NCBI GenBank assembly: GCA_937902995.1
Contig: CALEKY010000109.1
Location: 1-64,000 of the forward strand
Origin: an uncultured Sinobacteraceae bacterium
Lineage (GTDB): Bacteria > Pseudomonadota > Gammaproteobacteria > Steroidobacterales > Steroidobacteraceae
Direction: 5' to 3'
DNA length: 64,000 nucleotides
The notes beneath the pieces are model-generated. The model saw only the letters and a program-made list of their open reading frames with translations. It was not told the origin of the DNA and searched no databases. Shown here piece by piece: positions 16,513 to 28,400 of the stretch; position 1 is the first letter of the stretch, and each line of letters starts with the position of its first letter. The position numbers were made by a program, and so were the translations under genes.

Positions 16513-17322
16513 ATGGCGGGACGGCTCGAGGGGAAGGTTGCGATCATCACCGGCGCGACGAGCGGTATCGGCGAGGCGACGGCACGTTGTTTCGCAGCCG
16601 AAGGTGCCAAGCTGGTGATTGCAGGCCGCACTCAGGACAAGGGTGAGGCGTTGGCGCGCGAGCTCGGGGAGGGGGTCGTCTTTCAGTACGCGGACGTGCG
16701 CCGCGAGTCAGATATTGCGGCGCTCGTCGATGCCGCGGTGTCTCGATTCGGGAAGCTGGACTGCCTTTTCAACAATGCCGGCGCATCGATTCCCGGGACG
16801 CTCGAGACAGTGACCGAGCAGGAGCTTGCGGAAGGGTTTCAACTATTGATCGGCAGCGTGGTGTTCGGGGTCAAGCACGCCGCGCGCGTCATGAAAGACA
16901 ACGGCGGCGGTTGCATCATCAACAACGCGAGCGTTGCCGGGCATCGATTCGGGCAGGGCGGAATTTTCTATTCGACCGCAAAGGCTGCGGTGGCCCATTA
17001 CACTCGCCTCGCCGGCGTGGAGTTGGGTCCGTACGGAATTCGGGTCAACGCGATTTCTCCCGGCGCAATCGCTACGCCGATCTTCTATGGCGGCTCGGAC
17101 CGAGCCAATACGCTGTCTGCGGAGGAGAACGAGCGAAAGCTTGCTAAGCTCGAGCGCAATCTCGCACGCGCCACTCCGCTGCCGCGATCGGGGATGCCGA
17201 TGGATATCGCGTACGCTGCGCTCTATCTCGCGAGCGACGAAGGCAGCTTTGTGAACGCCCACGACCTCGTCGTGGACGGCGGGCGTATCTGGCAGTTTTA
17301 CGAACGCCCCCAGGAAGCCTGA
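16513..17322 (+). CDS. Short-chain dehydrogenase/reductase (SDR)
   Basis: NAD(P)-dependent classical SDR of 269 residues. Visible are the cofactor motif TGATSGIG, the NNAG motif, and the catalytic Ser (INNASVAG) and Tyr-x3-Lys (YSTAK). GPYGIRVNAISPGAIATP is the usual segment after the active site. The ATG at 16513 has GAGAGG seven bases upstream; the ATG at 16507 is too close to that site. The acetoacetyl-CoA synthetase gene follows on the same strand. Substrate unknown; a hydroxyacyl or steroid-like alcohol is possible. Confidence 0.88.
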   Translation: MAGRLEGKVAIITGATSGIGEATARCFAAEGAKLVIAGRTQDKGEALARELGEGVVFQYADVRRESDIAALVDAAVSRFGKLDCLFNNAGASIPGTLETVTEQELAEGFQLLIGSVVFGVKHAARVMKDNGGGCIINNASVAGHRFGQGGIFYSTAKAAVAHYTRLAGVELGPYGIRVNAISPGAIATPIFYGGSDRANTLSAEENERKLAKLERNLARATPLPRSGMPMDIAYAALYLASDEGSFVNAHDLVVDGGRIWQFYERPQEA

Positions 17323-17460
17323 TTCTGGGGTAAAACTAAGGACTTGAATGTGCGGCTGCGCGTGGACCCTCCACGCGCGAGCTGCCGCGTTTCGTGTCGG
17401 TCTTTTACGTTCCGGAGCGGGCCGGCGCGGCATTCGAATCCGAATCAGGGGCTGATTACC

Positions 17461-19557
17461 GTGACACAAGCGAACGCAACCACGCCGGTCGCCGAACCCA
17501 TTTGGCGTCCATCGCCCGAGCGCATCCAGCGCGCCGGGATCACCAAGTACACGCGCTGGCTGGAAGAACGCAAGGGCCTCAAGTTTTCGAATTACGAATC
17601 GTTGTGGGAGTGGTCCGTCTCCGAGATCGAGGCGTTCTGGAGCAGCATCTGGGAGTACGGCGAGGTGATCTCGCATGCGCCGTACGAGCGAGTGCTCGAC
17701 GAGCGGCGCATGCCCGGCGCGAGATGGTTCGAAGGCGCGCGGCTCAATTACGCCGAGCATTCGTTGCGGCATGCGGCGACCCGCAGCCAAGAGCCGGCCA
17801 TCATTTTCCAGTCCGAGTTGTGCGATCGCCGCGAAGTTTCCTGGGCAGAGCTCCAGCGCGATGTTGGCAGTCTTGCCGCCACGCTGCGTAAGCTGGGTCT
17901 CGAGAAAGGCGATCGCGCGGTTGCATACTTGCCGAACATCCCCGAGACCGTCGTCGCGCTGCTGGCGACGACGAGCATCGGCGCCATCTGGTCGAGCGCT
18001 TCGCCCGATATGGGCTCGGCAGGATTTCTCGATCGAATGCGTCAGATCTCGCCGAAGGTGCTGTTCGCAGTGGATGGGTATCGCTACGGCGGAAAGGATT
18101 TCGATCGGCGCGAGGTGTTGGCGGAAATCCTTCGGGAGCTGCCCTCGGTCGAAGCGGTCATCTTCCTGCCGTACCTCGATCCATCTCTATCGGCCAATGC
18201 GCTGAAAGTGCGAGAAGGCGTGTCCGTCACTTTGTATGCCGATGCAATTCGCGAACCCGCGCCGATCGTCTTCGAAGCGGTGCCTTTCGATCATCCGCTC
18301 TGGATCGTGTACTCGTCCGGTACGACCGGCATGCCGAAGCCGATCATTCAATCCCACGGCGGCATCGTGCTGCAAACGCTGAAATTCGGTCTGTTGCACG
18401 CCGACGTCGATCCATCGGATCGGCTGTTCTGGTTCACCTCGACGAGCTGGATCATGTGGAACTTCGTCGTGGGCTGCTTGCAGGTGGGGGCGACGATTCT
18501 GCTGTTCGACGGCAATCCCGGTTATCCCGATGTGAGAACGCTCTGGCGGTTCGCCGAGCGTGAGCGCGCAACGTTCTTCGGCACGAGCCCTGCGTTCATT
18601 TCGTTGTGCATGAAGGCGGAAATTCGCCCGAAGCAGGAGTTCGATCTCAGCGCATTGCGAACGGTGGGCTCCACCGGATCGCCGCTCAGTGCCGACGGCT
18701 ATCGCTGGATCTACGAGAACGTTCACTCGGACGTCATGCTGGCGGTCATTTCCGGCGGCACGGATTTCTGCGGATGTTTCTTGAGCGCCTGTCCGATCCT
18801 GCCGATCTACGCCGGCGAGATGACGTGCCGCGAGCTGGGCATGGCGGTGTATTCGTACGACGAGGCCGGCAAGCCGCTCATGAACGAAGTGGGCGAGCTC
18901 GTGATGACACAGCCGATTCCTTCGATGCCGATCGGCTTCTGGGGTGATGAGGACGGCAGCCGCTATCACGAAAGCTATTTCGATACGTATCCCGGCGTTT
19001 GGCGTCACGGCGACTGGTTGCAGCTCATTCCGCGGCCGGAGTCGGTCACCGGTGTGATCTACGGGCGTTCGGACGCCACCATCAACCGGCACGGCATCCG
19101 CATGGGGACGAGCGAGATTTATCGAGTCGTGGAAGCGTTTCCGGAAGTTCTCGATTCGCTCGTCGTCGATCTCGAATACCTGGGCAGGCCTTCGTACATG
19201 GCCTTGTTCGTGGTGCTGCGCGACGGCTCGTACGTCAAGGATCCGGAACGTGCCGGACGCGCCGCGCGGCTGCGGCAGGCGACGCCGGAAGACACGTGCG
19301 TGCCGTCCGAGCTGCGTCAGCGGATCATTCAAGCGATTCGTACTCAGCTCTCGGCGCGTCATGCGCCCGATGAGATCTTCGCCATCCCGCAAGTGCCGCG
19401 CACGTTGTCCGGCAAGAAGCTCGAAGTGCCGGTGCGAAAGATTTTGTTGGGCCGATCTCCTGAGAAGGCGGTCAACCGTTCGTCCATGGCGAATCCGGAT
19501 GCGATCGATTGGTTCATCGCGTTCGCTCGCGGTCAGGAGTCGGCAGGTTCTAACTGA
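17461..19557 (+). CDS. aacS: Acetoacetyl-CoA synthetase
   Basis: ATP-dependent ligase of the ANL superfamily that converts acetoacetate (or a related 3-keto acid) to its CoA ester. The 698 residues show the AACS N-terminus (EPIWRPSPERIQRAGITKYT), the AMP-binding loop YSSGTTGMPKPIIQSHGG, the AACS-specific FTSTSWIMWN and SGGTDFCGCFLSACP, and the C-terminal lysine region VPRTLSGKKLEVPVRK. The start is taken as the GTG at 17461, because the upstream in-frame stretch has no family similarity. Its stop overlaps a possible start of the 3-hydroxyacyl-CoA dehydrogenase by 1 bp. Confidence 0.9.
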   Translation: MTQANATTPVAEPIWRPSPERIQRAGITKYTRWLEERKGLKFSNYESLWEWSVSEIEAFWSSIWEYGEVISHAPYERVLDERRMPGARWFEGARLNYAEHSLRHAATRSQEPAIIFQSELCDRREVSWAELQRDVGSLAATLRKLGLEKGDRAVAYLPNIPETVVALLATTSIGAIWSSASPDMGSAGFLDRMRQISPKVLFAVDGYRYGGKDFDRREVLAEILRELPSVEAVIFLPYLDPSLSANALKVREGVSVTLYADAIREPAPIVFEAVPFDHPLWIVYSSGTTGMPKPIIQSHGGIVLQTLKFGLLHADVDPSDRLFWFTSTSWIMWNFVVGCLQVGATILLFDGNPGYPDVRTLWRFAERERATFFGTSPAFISLCMKAEIRPKQEFDLSALRTVGSTGSPLSADGYRWIYENVHSDVMLAVISGGTDFCGCFLSACPILPIYAGEMTCRELGMAVYSYDEAGKPLMNEVGELVMTQPIPSMPIGFWGDEDGSRYHESYFDTYPGVWRHGDWLQLIPRPESVTGVIYGRSDATINRHGIRMGTSEIYRVVEAFPEVLDSLVVDLEYLGRPSYMALFVVLRDGSYVKDPERAGRAARLRQATPEDTCVPSELRQRIIQAIRTQLSARHAPDEIFAIPQVPRTLSGKKLEVPVRKILLGRSPEKAVNRSSMANPDAIDWFIAFARGQESAGSN

Positions 19558-19571
19558 TGAGAGAAGATGAA

Positions 19572-20423
19572 ATGGAAAAAATTGGTGTTGTTGGCGCGGG
19601 CTTGATGGGGTCTGAGATCGCGCTGGTGTTTGCGCTGGCAGGGCATCGCGTGACCGTCGTCGATGCGCGCGCCGAAGCGTTGGAGAATGCGAAGTCGCGT
19701 TTGGCGGGCGTGCTCGACAAGGGCATCGCGCGAGGCTTCTATCAGCCGGAGAACAAGGAATCCGCGCTCGCTAATTTGACGTTCACGCTCGAAATCGAGG
19801 CACTTGCCGATTGCGATCTCGTTACCGAGGCAGTTTTCGAGGACCAAGCGGTCAAAGCGGACGTGCTGCGTCGGCTCGATGCGGTGTGCAAGCCCGAGTG
19901 CGTGCTCGCGACGAACACGTCCACGATTCCCATCTCCACGCTGGCCTCGTATGTCTCCGAGTCGAGGCGCGAACGTTTCATCGGCACGCACTATTTCTCC
20001 CCGGTGTCGCGCATGAAGCTGGTCGAGGTCGTGCCCGCTTTCGGCACGAATGAGGCGACGGTGGAGTTTGCAACTCGCCTTTGCCAGGCCATCGGCAAGG
20101 TACCGATCCGCGTCAAAGACGTGGCGGGATTCGCAGTCAATCGCGTCCTGCACGCGTTCGTCATCGAGGCGATTCGGCTCGTGGAAGAGGGTGTCGCCAC
20201 ACCCGAAGACATCGACACTGCATGCAAGCTCGGTTTGGGCCATCCGATCGGTCCGTTCGAGCTGATGGACGTCACCACGTCGAGCTTGTGCTTGCAGGTT
20301 CAGGAGATCCTGCACGAGAACTACGGCGAGCGTTTCCGGCCGCGGCCGCTGCTCAAGCAGCGCGTGCGCGCCGGATTGATCGGCGGCCGTAGCGCGCCAG
20401 GATGGCGCGGCAAGAAATCCTGA
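19572..20423 (+). CDS. 3-Hydroxyacyl-CoA dehydrogenase (HbdA type)
   Basis: NAD-dependent dehydrogenase of 283 residues that oxidises 3-hydroxyacyl-CoA to 3-ketoacyl-CoA. The Rossmann motif is GVVGAGLMGSEIA. The catalytic His is in GTHYFSPVSRMKLVEVVP, with ATNTSTIPI before it and FAVNRVLHAFVIEA after. The ATG at 19572 follows GAGAAG; an ATG at 19557 overlaps the upstream stop and is also possible. It is coupled to acetoacetyl-CoA synthetase, so the pair should interconvert C4 or longer 3-keto and 3-hydroxy acyl units. Confidence 0.92.
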   Translation: MEKIGVVGAGLMGSEIALVFALAGHRVTVVDARAEALENAKSRLAGVLDKGIARGFYQPENKESALANLTFTLEIEALADCDLVTEAVFEDQAVKADVLRRLDAVCKPECVLATNTSTIPISTLASYVSESRRERFIGTHYFSPVSRMKLVEVVPAFGTNEATVEFATRLCQAIGKVPIRVKDVAGFAVNRVLHAFVIEAIRLVEEGVATPEDIDTACKLGLGHPIGPFELMDVTTSSLCLQVQEILHENYGERFRPRPLLKQRVRAGLIGGRSAPGWRGKKS

Positions 20424-20455
20424 CGAGCGCACGTTTCCATACCTTGCGCAGCGAA

Positions 20456-20479
20456 GGCGGTTCGACGGAGCGAACCGCC
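20456..20479. terminator. Hairpin after 3-hydroxyacyl-CoA dehydrogenase
   Basis: GGCGGTTCG and its exact complement around ACGGAG, 33 bases after the stop codon. No T run follows, so it may act as an mRNA 3'-end stabiliser or Rho-assisted terminator. Confidence 0.5.
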
Positions 20480-20563
20480 GGCTCGTTGCGGGCCGCAAAG
20501 CCGGACATCCGTCTGCGGCACCTTCCTCATTGCGCAGAGTCGAAGCCAGGGACCGAAGAATTT

Positions 20564-20746
20564 CTAGCCGACGGTTCGCACGAACACGTTGCCGACGGCA
20601 TCGGGCCCCCCGAGGGAACTCCCTAGCAGTCGATCGGGCATCTCCTTCGCCGCGGGACCTTCGAAAGCGGGGATACCGCCCGAATACACAGCGGCAACAC
20701 CTGAATCGAGAATCCGTTGGATCGCCAGCCGCTCGGCTGGTGCCAT
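20564..20746 (-). CDS. Possible 60-residue hypothetical protein
   Basis: Short frame on the minus strand starting MAPAERLAIQRILDSG, with AAGGA about seven bases before the ATG. The sequence is not of low complexity, but I recognise no family. It lies divergent from the MFS gene in an otherwise empty region. It could be a real small gene, a gene remnant or chance. Confidence 0.25.
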   Translation of the reverse strand: MAPAERLAIQRILDSGVAAVYSGGIPAFEGPAAKEMPDRLLGSSLGGPDAVGNVFVRTVG

Positions 20747-20838
20747 CGCCGCATCCTTAGATTTGTTACAGCGGTATCGAGGGTGTCGCAGGGGAGTTAT
20801 AGTATTTTGATTAGTCGGTACGGGCGGTCTTGGCGAAT

Positions 20839-20854
20839 TCCATCAAGTGATTGA
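20839..20854. promoter_or_regulatory. Predicted TetR operator, copy upstream of MFS/acyl-CoA ligase
   Basis: TCCATCAAGTGATTGA. Its reverse complement matches TCAATCACTTGATTGA at 15 of 16 positions. It lies 36 bp downstream of a TATAGT box and 137 bp before the MFS start, as expected for a repressor site. The best copies lie in the 33.8-42.3 kb locus with the single TetR gene at 41311. Confidence 0.6.
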
Positions 20855-20991
20855 CTGAGCGGGTTGCGATGGGCACTCTTGCAAGGATGCGGACGACTGC
20901 GTAGTCAGAGGCGTTTCGCGTCGAGTGCTTCCGAAGACCGTTCGATGTTCCTTACGAGCCCAACGAAACAAGCGACCAGTAGGGGGTGGTG

Positions 20992-22362
20992 ATGTCAAGC
21001 GAACGAGCGTCGAGCGAAGCGCTGTCTGTCGAGTCTGCGGGAACTGCGGTTGGCGAAGCTGGAGAGAGTTTCAGCGCTTCGACGGCGTATCGCTATTACG
21101 TCGCGTGGCTGCTGTGCGGCGTCTACATCATCAACATGATGGATCGCCAGTTGCTGGCGATTCTCGCCGAGCCGGTTCGCACGGAGTTCGGCCTCACCGA
21201 TTCGCACATGGGGCTGCTGACCGGATTTGCTTTCGCCGCCATTTACACGGTGCTCGGCATCCCGTTGGCGCGCATCGCAGATCGATTTCACCGCGTCAAT
21301 CTCATCACCATCTGTATCGTCGTTTGGAGCGCCTTCACGGCGTTGACGGGCTTCGCCAAGAGTTTCGCTCATCTGCTGATTGCGCGCATCGGCGTCGGTA
21401 TCGGCGAGGCGGGCTGCAATCCTGCGGCCTACTCGATCATCAGCGATTATTTCGAATCGAAGCGTCGCGCGACGGCGCTCGGTATCTACCAAGCGGGCGG
21501 TTTTGCCGGCTCGTTCTTGGGCATGCTCCTGGCCGGTTGGATCGCGCAGAACCACGGCTGGCGTACTGCATTCTTCCTGGTGGGCGTGCCCGGCGTGCTG
21601 ATCGCGTTGCTGCTCAAGCTGACGTTGCGCGAACCTCCGCGCGGATTCTCGGATGACGCCAAGGTCGTGCAGGATCCGCCCCCAGCGAAGCAAGTGCTGT
21701 TCTCTCTGCTCTCCAAGTCTTCGTTCCGGCATCTTTCGTTCGCCGCCGCGCTTCACAACTTTGCGATTTACGGCGCCGGCAATTTCTACGCGGCCTTCCT
21801 CATGCGTACGCACGGCATGGGCGTTGCGGAGATCGGCTTCAAGTTGGGATTGATCACAGTGGTGGGCGGCGTCGCAGGCACTTATGTAGGCGGTTGGCTC
21901 AGCGACCAATATGCGAGCAAACGCGACGACGCGCGCTACTATCTGTGGGTCCCGGCACTATCGCTCCTCCTCGGGTTCCCCATCTATCAGGCGGCATTGA
22001 TTGCAAACCATCAGCTGTTGCTGTTCTCGCTGTTGCTGCTGTCGACCTTCTGCAGCGCCGCCTACTTGGCGCCCAACATCACTGCGACCTATCGGCTGGT
22101 CGGCGTACGCGAGCGCGCTCTAGCGAGCGCGTTGCTACTGTTCATTCTCAATATGATCGGGCTCGGCTTCGGTCCGTTGCTCGTCGGCATGCTGAGCGAC
22201 TCCTTGCGAGGTGCCTTCATCGCCGACGGGTTGGCGGAATCCGAGGCGCTCGCGCAAGGACTGCAATGGTCATTGCGCATTCTGGGATTGGTCAATTTGT
22301 GGGCTGCCGTTCACTACTTCGTCGGGGCTCGTACGTTGCGACAAGAGATGATACGTGTATGA
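20992..22362 (+). CDS. MFS transporter (spinster-like)
   Basis: Inner-membrane carrier of 456 residues with 12 helices. The N-terminal half has NMMDRQLLAILAEPVRTEFG and the MFS loop motif GIPLARIADRF. GEAGCNPAAYSIISDYF is typical of spinster-like/organic acid carriers in proteobacterial catabolic clusters. AGGGGG is placed five bases before the ATG at 20992. The stop overlaps the start of the next gene, an acyl-CoA ligase (ATGA), so uptake and CoA activation of an acid are probably coupled. Confidence 0.9.
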   Translation: MSSERASSEALSVESAGTAVGEAGESFSASTAYRYYVAWLLCGVYIINMMDRQLLAILAEPVRTEFGLTDSHMGLLTGFAFAAIYTVLGIPLARIADRFHRVNLITICIVVWSAFTALTGFAKSFAHLLIARIGVGIGEAGCNPAAYSIISDYFESKRRATALGIYQAGGFAGSFLGMLLAGWIAQNHGWRTAFFLVGVPGVLIALLLKLTLREPPRGFSDDAKVVQDPPPAKQVLFSLLSKSSFRHLSFAAALHNFAIYGAGNFYAAFLMRTHGMGVAEIGFKLGLITVVGGVAGTYVGGWLSDQYASKRDDARYYLWVPALSLLLGFPIYQAALIANHQLLLFSLLLLSTFCSAAYLAPNITATYRLVGVRERALASALLLFILNMIGLGFGPLLVGMLSDSLRGAFIADGLAESEALAQGLQWSLRILGLVNLWAAVHYFVGARTLRQEMIRV

Positions 22363-23936
22363 ACGATTCTGCGATTTCCATTTCCGCGCTGCGCGAGCGC
22401 GACTTCGGTTCGCATCATGAGCTGATTCGAGCTCATGCGAGCTTGCGTCCGAACAAGCCGGCGATGATCCAGGACGATCGTCAGTTGACGTACGCCGAGC
22501 TCGATGCGTTGATGGATCGGATCGGTGCGTCGTTGCAGCGGGATGGGGTGCGTCCTGGCGAGATCATCGCCATTTGCGCGGCGAACTCGATCGAGTACGG
22601 CGCGGTCTTCATTTCCGGTTGCCGCGTCGGAGTCGGTATCGCGCCGCTTGCGCCGTCGTCGACGCCGCAAAGCTTGATGACCATGCTCGAGGACTGCGGC
22701 GCAAAGCTCGTGTTCCTCGACGCCGCATCTGCGTGCGCGCTCGAGCCGTTGCGCAAGCCGAACGGTCCGAAGTGGATCATGCTCGACGGGACGGAGCATG
22801 GGGTGCCGTTTTCACAATGGCTCGCGCCGGGCGGTGCGAAACCGGAACCGGTCACGCTCGATCCGAAGCATCCGTTCAACATCATTTACTCGTCCGGAAC
22901 GACCGGTACGCCGAAAGGTATCGTGCACTCGTTTGCGATGCGCTGGGTGCAATCGCGCCGCGAACCTGGGCACGACTACGAAGCCGATGTAAATCAGGTC
23001 GCGCTCATTTCGACGCCGCTGTACTCGAACACGACGCTGGTGAGCTTCCTGCCGACGCTATTGAACGGCGGAACGCTCGTCATCATGGCGAAGTTCGAGC
23101 CGTTGAAGTTTCTCGAGCTGGCGCAGAAGCATCGCGTCACGCATGCGATGCTGGTGCCGGTGCAGTATCAGCGTCTGATGGCGTTGCCGGAGTTCGATCA
23201 GTTCGATCTGTCGAGCTTCGTCATGAAGTATGCGACGAGCGCACCGTTCCCGGCCGCGCTAAAGGCGGAAGTGTTGAAGCGTTGGCCCGGCGGATTGACC
23301 GAGTGGTACGGCATGACCGAAGGCGGTGCATCGTGCCAACTGCTCGCGCACGAGCACCCCGACAAGCTGCACACGGTGGGCAAACCGTTCCCCGGTCACG
23401 AGATGCGCATCATCGACGAAAACGGCAAGGAGTTGCCGCCGGGCGAAGTGGGCGAGGTCGTCGGGCGTTCGCCCGTGATGATGAGCGGCTACTTCAATCT
23501 GCCGGACAAGACCAAGGAGACGTTGTGGTACGACGAACAGGGCAATGCATTCATTCGTACCGGCGATGTGGGTCGATTCGACGAAGACGGGTTCCTGACG
23601 TTGATGGATCGTCGCAAGGACATGATCATCTCGGGCGGATTCAACATTTATCCCAGCGACCTCGAGGCTGTTGTGAGGCAGCATGAATCCGTCGCCGACG
23701 TTGCCGTCGTCGGTGTGCCGTCGGAACGCTGGGGAGAGACGCCGGTTGCGTTCGTCGTGCTGCGTCCGGGGCATGACATCGAAGCCGAGCGTCTGCGCGA
23801 CTGGGCCAATGAACGGCTCGGCAAGACGCAGCGGCTCAGTGCGGTGGAGCTCGTCTCGTCGCTGCCGAGAAGCGCAATCGGCAAGGTGTTGAAGCGCGAG
23901 CTGCGCAGCCAATACCAAGCGCGTGCTCGTCAATAG
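22359..23936 (+). CDS. Acyl-CoA synthetase (AMP-forming, ANL family)
   Basis: Ligase of 525 residues that activates a carboxylic acid with ATP and CoA. Motifs are the P-loop-like YSSGTTGTPKGIVHSFA, YGMTEGGASC, the hinge TGDVGRFDEDGFLTLMDR, and the catalytic lysine near PRSAIGKVLKREL. It is closest in look to 4-coumarate/medium-chain acyl ligases, but the substrate cannot be read. It is translationally coupled to the upstream MFS and shares its upstream operator. Confidence 0.9.
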   Translation: MNDSAISISALRERDFGSHHELIRAHASLRPNKPAMIQDDRQLTYAELDALMDRIGASLQRDGVRPGEIIAICAANSIEYGAVFISGCRVGVGIAPLAPSSTPQSLMTMLEDCGAKLVFLDAASACALEPLRKPNGPKWIMLDGTEHGVPFSQWLAPGGAKPEPVTLDPKHPFNIIYSSGTTGTPKGIVHSFAMRWVQSRREPGHDYEADVNQVALISTPLYSNTTLVSFLPTLLNGGTLVIMAKFEPLKFLELAQKHRVTHAMLVPVQYQRLMALPEFDQFDLSSFVMKYATSAPFPAALKAEVLKRWPGGLTEWYGMTEGGASCQLLAHEHPDKLHTVGKPFPGHEMRIIDENGKELPPGEVGEVVGRSPVMMSGYFNLPDKTKETLWYDEQGNAFIRTGDVGRFDEDGFLTLMDRRKDMIISGGFNIYPSDLEAVVRQHESVADVAVVGVPSERWGETPVAFVVLRPGHDIEAERLRDWANERLGKTQRLSAVELVSSLPRSAIGKVLKRELRSQYQARARQ

Positions 23937-23970
23937 AAAAATGCGCCCCGCCCGTCAGCAGCGGGCGAGG
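23937..23970 (-). terminator. Terminator of the 3-hydroxyacyl-CoA dehydrogenase gene
   Basis: Reading leftward, a GC stem (CGCCCG/CGGGCG core, one mismatch further out) with a 7-nt loop, followed by a TTTTT run. A second perfect hairpin (GCGGCCCGG-CGAT-complement, 23974-23995) lies beside it and may serve the converging acyl-CoA ligase. Confidence 0.7.
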
Positions 23971-24017
23971 CGTGCGGCCCGGCGATCCGGGCCGCAATCG
24001 CTTTCCCTCGTATCCTG

Positions 24018-25298
<1,281 letters not shown>

Positions 25299-25490
25299 GG
25301 GCGATTCCCTTGGAAAATGTCGAGCCTAGTAGGTCGGCACTGCACGTACCGAGTGTTCAATTATTGCCCCAGCATTATGCCATCGATAGGAAGTTTGGCC
25401 GAGACCGAGCTTGAACTATGCGAAGTGTCGCAACCATAATCCATACCGATAGCTCAAAGATGCCGATCTGCGAGACGGTGGACGCGCGGC
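25299..25490. promoter_or_regulatory. Divergent promoter region, FadB-type dehydrogenase / carboxylase
   Basis: About 190 bases, with an AT-richer stretch near 25355-25385 (TTCAATTATTGCCCCAGCAT). It should hold both promoters; no clear palindrome of the TetR type is present. Confidence 0.4.
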
Positions 25491-28400
25491 ATGAGTAAAG
25501 AAGCCTTGCTGATCGCCAACCGGGGGGAAATCTCGATTCGCATCGCGCGCGCTGCTGCGGCGCTCGGCATGCGCACGGTCGCGGTTTATTCCGAAGACGA
25601 CGCGCATTCGCTGCACGTGCGACGGGCCGACGACGCAGTCGCTCTAAGCGGCCGCGGTCCGCGGGCGTATCTCGACGTCGAGCAGATCGTCGAAGCGGCA
25701 CGGAACAGCGGTTGTTCGATCATTCATCCCGGATACGGATTTCTGAGCGAGAGCGCGGCGTTCGCGGACGCCGTCCGTTCGGCCGGGCTGACGCTGGTTG
25801 CGCCTCGTACCGATCTCTTGGCGTTGTTCGGCGACAAGACACAGGCGCGCGCGTTGGCGCAGTCGCTGCAGGTTCCCGTGCTGCGAGGCACCTTTGCCGC
25901 ATCGACGCTGGATGAAATTCGCGCCTTCTACGATTCGTTGCCGCAAGGCGGCTCCATCGTGATCAAGGCGAGCGGCGGCGGTGGCGGAAGAGGAATGCGT
26001 GTCGTGTCCGATCCCGCCGAGCTCGAGTCCGCGTATGCACGATGCCGGTCCGAGGCGAAGTCGGCGTTCGGTACCGGCGATGTGTATGTGGAGGAGTACT
26101 TCGCGCCGGTTCGGCATGTTGAAGTGCAGATCGTCGGCGATCGGTACGGTGCGGTCAGTCACTTGTGGGAACGCGAGTGCACCCTGCAACGCCGCCATCA
26201 GAAGCTCATCGAGATTGCGCCGAGTCTCAGCCTGCACCCCGACGTGCGCGAACGACTCATTGCGGCGGCGCTGCGCATGGCGCGTCACGTGCGCTACGAG
26301 GGTTTGGGCACGTTCGAATTCCTGGTCGATGCGGAACAGAGGAGCGATGCCCGATTCGTGTTCATCGAGGCGAACGCACGTCTACAGGTCGAGCACACGG
26401 TCACCGAAGAAGTGCTCGGGATCGATCTAGTGCAGGCGCAGCTGCGCATCGCGCTGGGTGCAACTCTCGCGGAATTGGGGCTCGAGCAAGAATGCGTGCC
26501 GGCGCCGCGCGGCTGTGCCGTGCAGTTGCGAGTCAACATGGAATCGCCGCAAAGAGATGGGACCGTCAAGCCTGCGTCCGGAACGTTGCGGGTCTTCGAA
26601 CCGCCCGGCGGGCGCGGTGTGAGAGTCGATACTTTCGGATACACAGGCTACGAAGTCGTACCAGGCTTCGATTCGCTGCTCGCCAAAGTCATTGTGCATT
26701 CGCCTCGCACTGACTTGCGCGAACTTGCAGCAGCGGCCTATCGCGCGCTGTGCGAGTTCCGGATCGAGGGCGTGGACACGAACGTTCCCCTGCTTCAAGC
26801 CTTGCTCAAGCACCCGGAGTTCGTCAGCGATCGCATCGATACGCGATTCATCGAGCGGCACGGCGAGGCGCTGCTGCGAGGGGACGACAATCACCCGCGG
26901 TTGTTCGTCGAAACGAGGGCGTCGGTGAAGACGTCGCTGGCCGGTGCACGCGTCGATACGAGCGATCCGCTCGCGGTGTTTCAGGTTGGCAAGCAGGCGC
27001 AAAGCGATACGTGGCAGCCGTTTGCCCAGAAGAATGGCGTCGCAGTCGCCGCGCCGCTCCAAGGAACCATCGTGGCCATCGAGGTGCGGGAAGGCGATCT
27101 CGTGCGCCGCGGGCAGCAACTCATCGTCATGGAATCCATGAAGATGGAGCACGTCGTCAATGCGAGCGTCGGCGGACGAGTTTCCGTCATTGCTGTTGCG
27201 GTCGGCGACGCCGTCATCGAAGGAGCACCGTTGCTCGCGATCGAGCCGCAAGAGGTCGATGGGGAATCTGCGGACGAGTCTGCACAGCTCGATCTCGACG
27301 CGATTCGTCCGGATCTGCACGAAGTGATCGCTCGGCACGATCGCACGCTCGATGCCGCGCGACCCGAAGCGGTTGCGAAGCGACGTGCAACGGGACAGCG
27401 AACGGCGCGCGAGAACATCGAGGATCTGTGCGATCCAGGCACGTTCGTCGAATACGGACCGCTCGTGCTTGCGGCGCAGCGTGCGAGACGTTCGCTCGAG
27501 GAGCTCATCGTCAAGAGCCCGGCCGACGGTCTCGTGGCCGGCGTGGGCAGCATCAACGGTGCGTTGTTCGGCGATCCGGCATCGCGCTGCGTCGTCATGT
27601 CTTACGACTACACGGTTTTCGCGGGAACGCAGGGCGCGCGCAATCACATCAAGACCGATCGAATGATCAGGATTGCGAAGACCGCGAACATGCCGCTCGT
27701 GATTTTTGCCGAAGGCGGCGGCGGGCGTCCGGGCGACACCGAATCGACGGGCGATGCCGGCGGGACACCGACGTTCGGCGATTTCGCCGAGCTGAGCGGT
27801 CAGGTTCCCTTGGTGGGCATCGCTGCCGGACGCTGCTTCGCCGGCAACGCGTCGCTGCTCGGTTGTTGCGATGTGGTCATCGCAACGAAATCGTCGAATA
27901 TCGGCATGGGCGGACCGGCGATGATCGAAGGCGGAGGACTCGGCGTGTTTCGGCCGGAGGAGATCGGTCCGGCCTCCGTGCAGCTCGCGAACGGCGTCAT
28001 CGATATCGGCGTGGCCGACGAGGCCGAAGCCGTCGCGGTCGCGAAGAAATATCTCTCGTATTTTCAGGGATCGATCGCCGACTACGAATGTGCCGATCAG
28101 CGTCTGATGCGGCACATCGTTCCGGAAAATCGGCTCCGCACTTACGACGTTCGCAAGGTGATCGAGACCTTGTCCGATACCGGATGGGTACTCGAGCTGC
28201 GCTCGCAGTTCGCGCGCGGAATGATCACGGCGCTGATCCGAATCGAAGGCCGTCCGATCGGCGTGATCGCGAACAATCCGCAACATTTGGGCGGCGCGAT
28301 CGATTCCGACGGTGCCGACAAAGCCGCGCGGTTCATGCAGCTGTGCGACGCTTTCGACATTCCGCTGCTGTTTCTCTGCGATACGCCGGGAATCATGGTG

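Larger units (their letters stand above)
20424..20991. other. Intergenic region before the MFS gene
   Basis: About 570 bases. It contains a perfect 9-bp hairpin (20456-20479), a weak 60-codon frame on the minus strand (20564-20746), a TATAGT box at 20798-20803 and a copy of the TCAATCACTTGATTGA operator at 20839-20854. The AGGGGG site of the MFS gene closes it. No other gene is seen. Confidence 0.55.
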
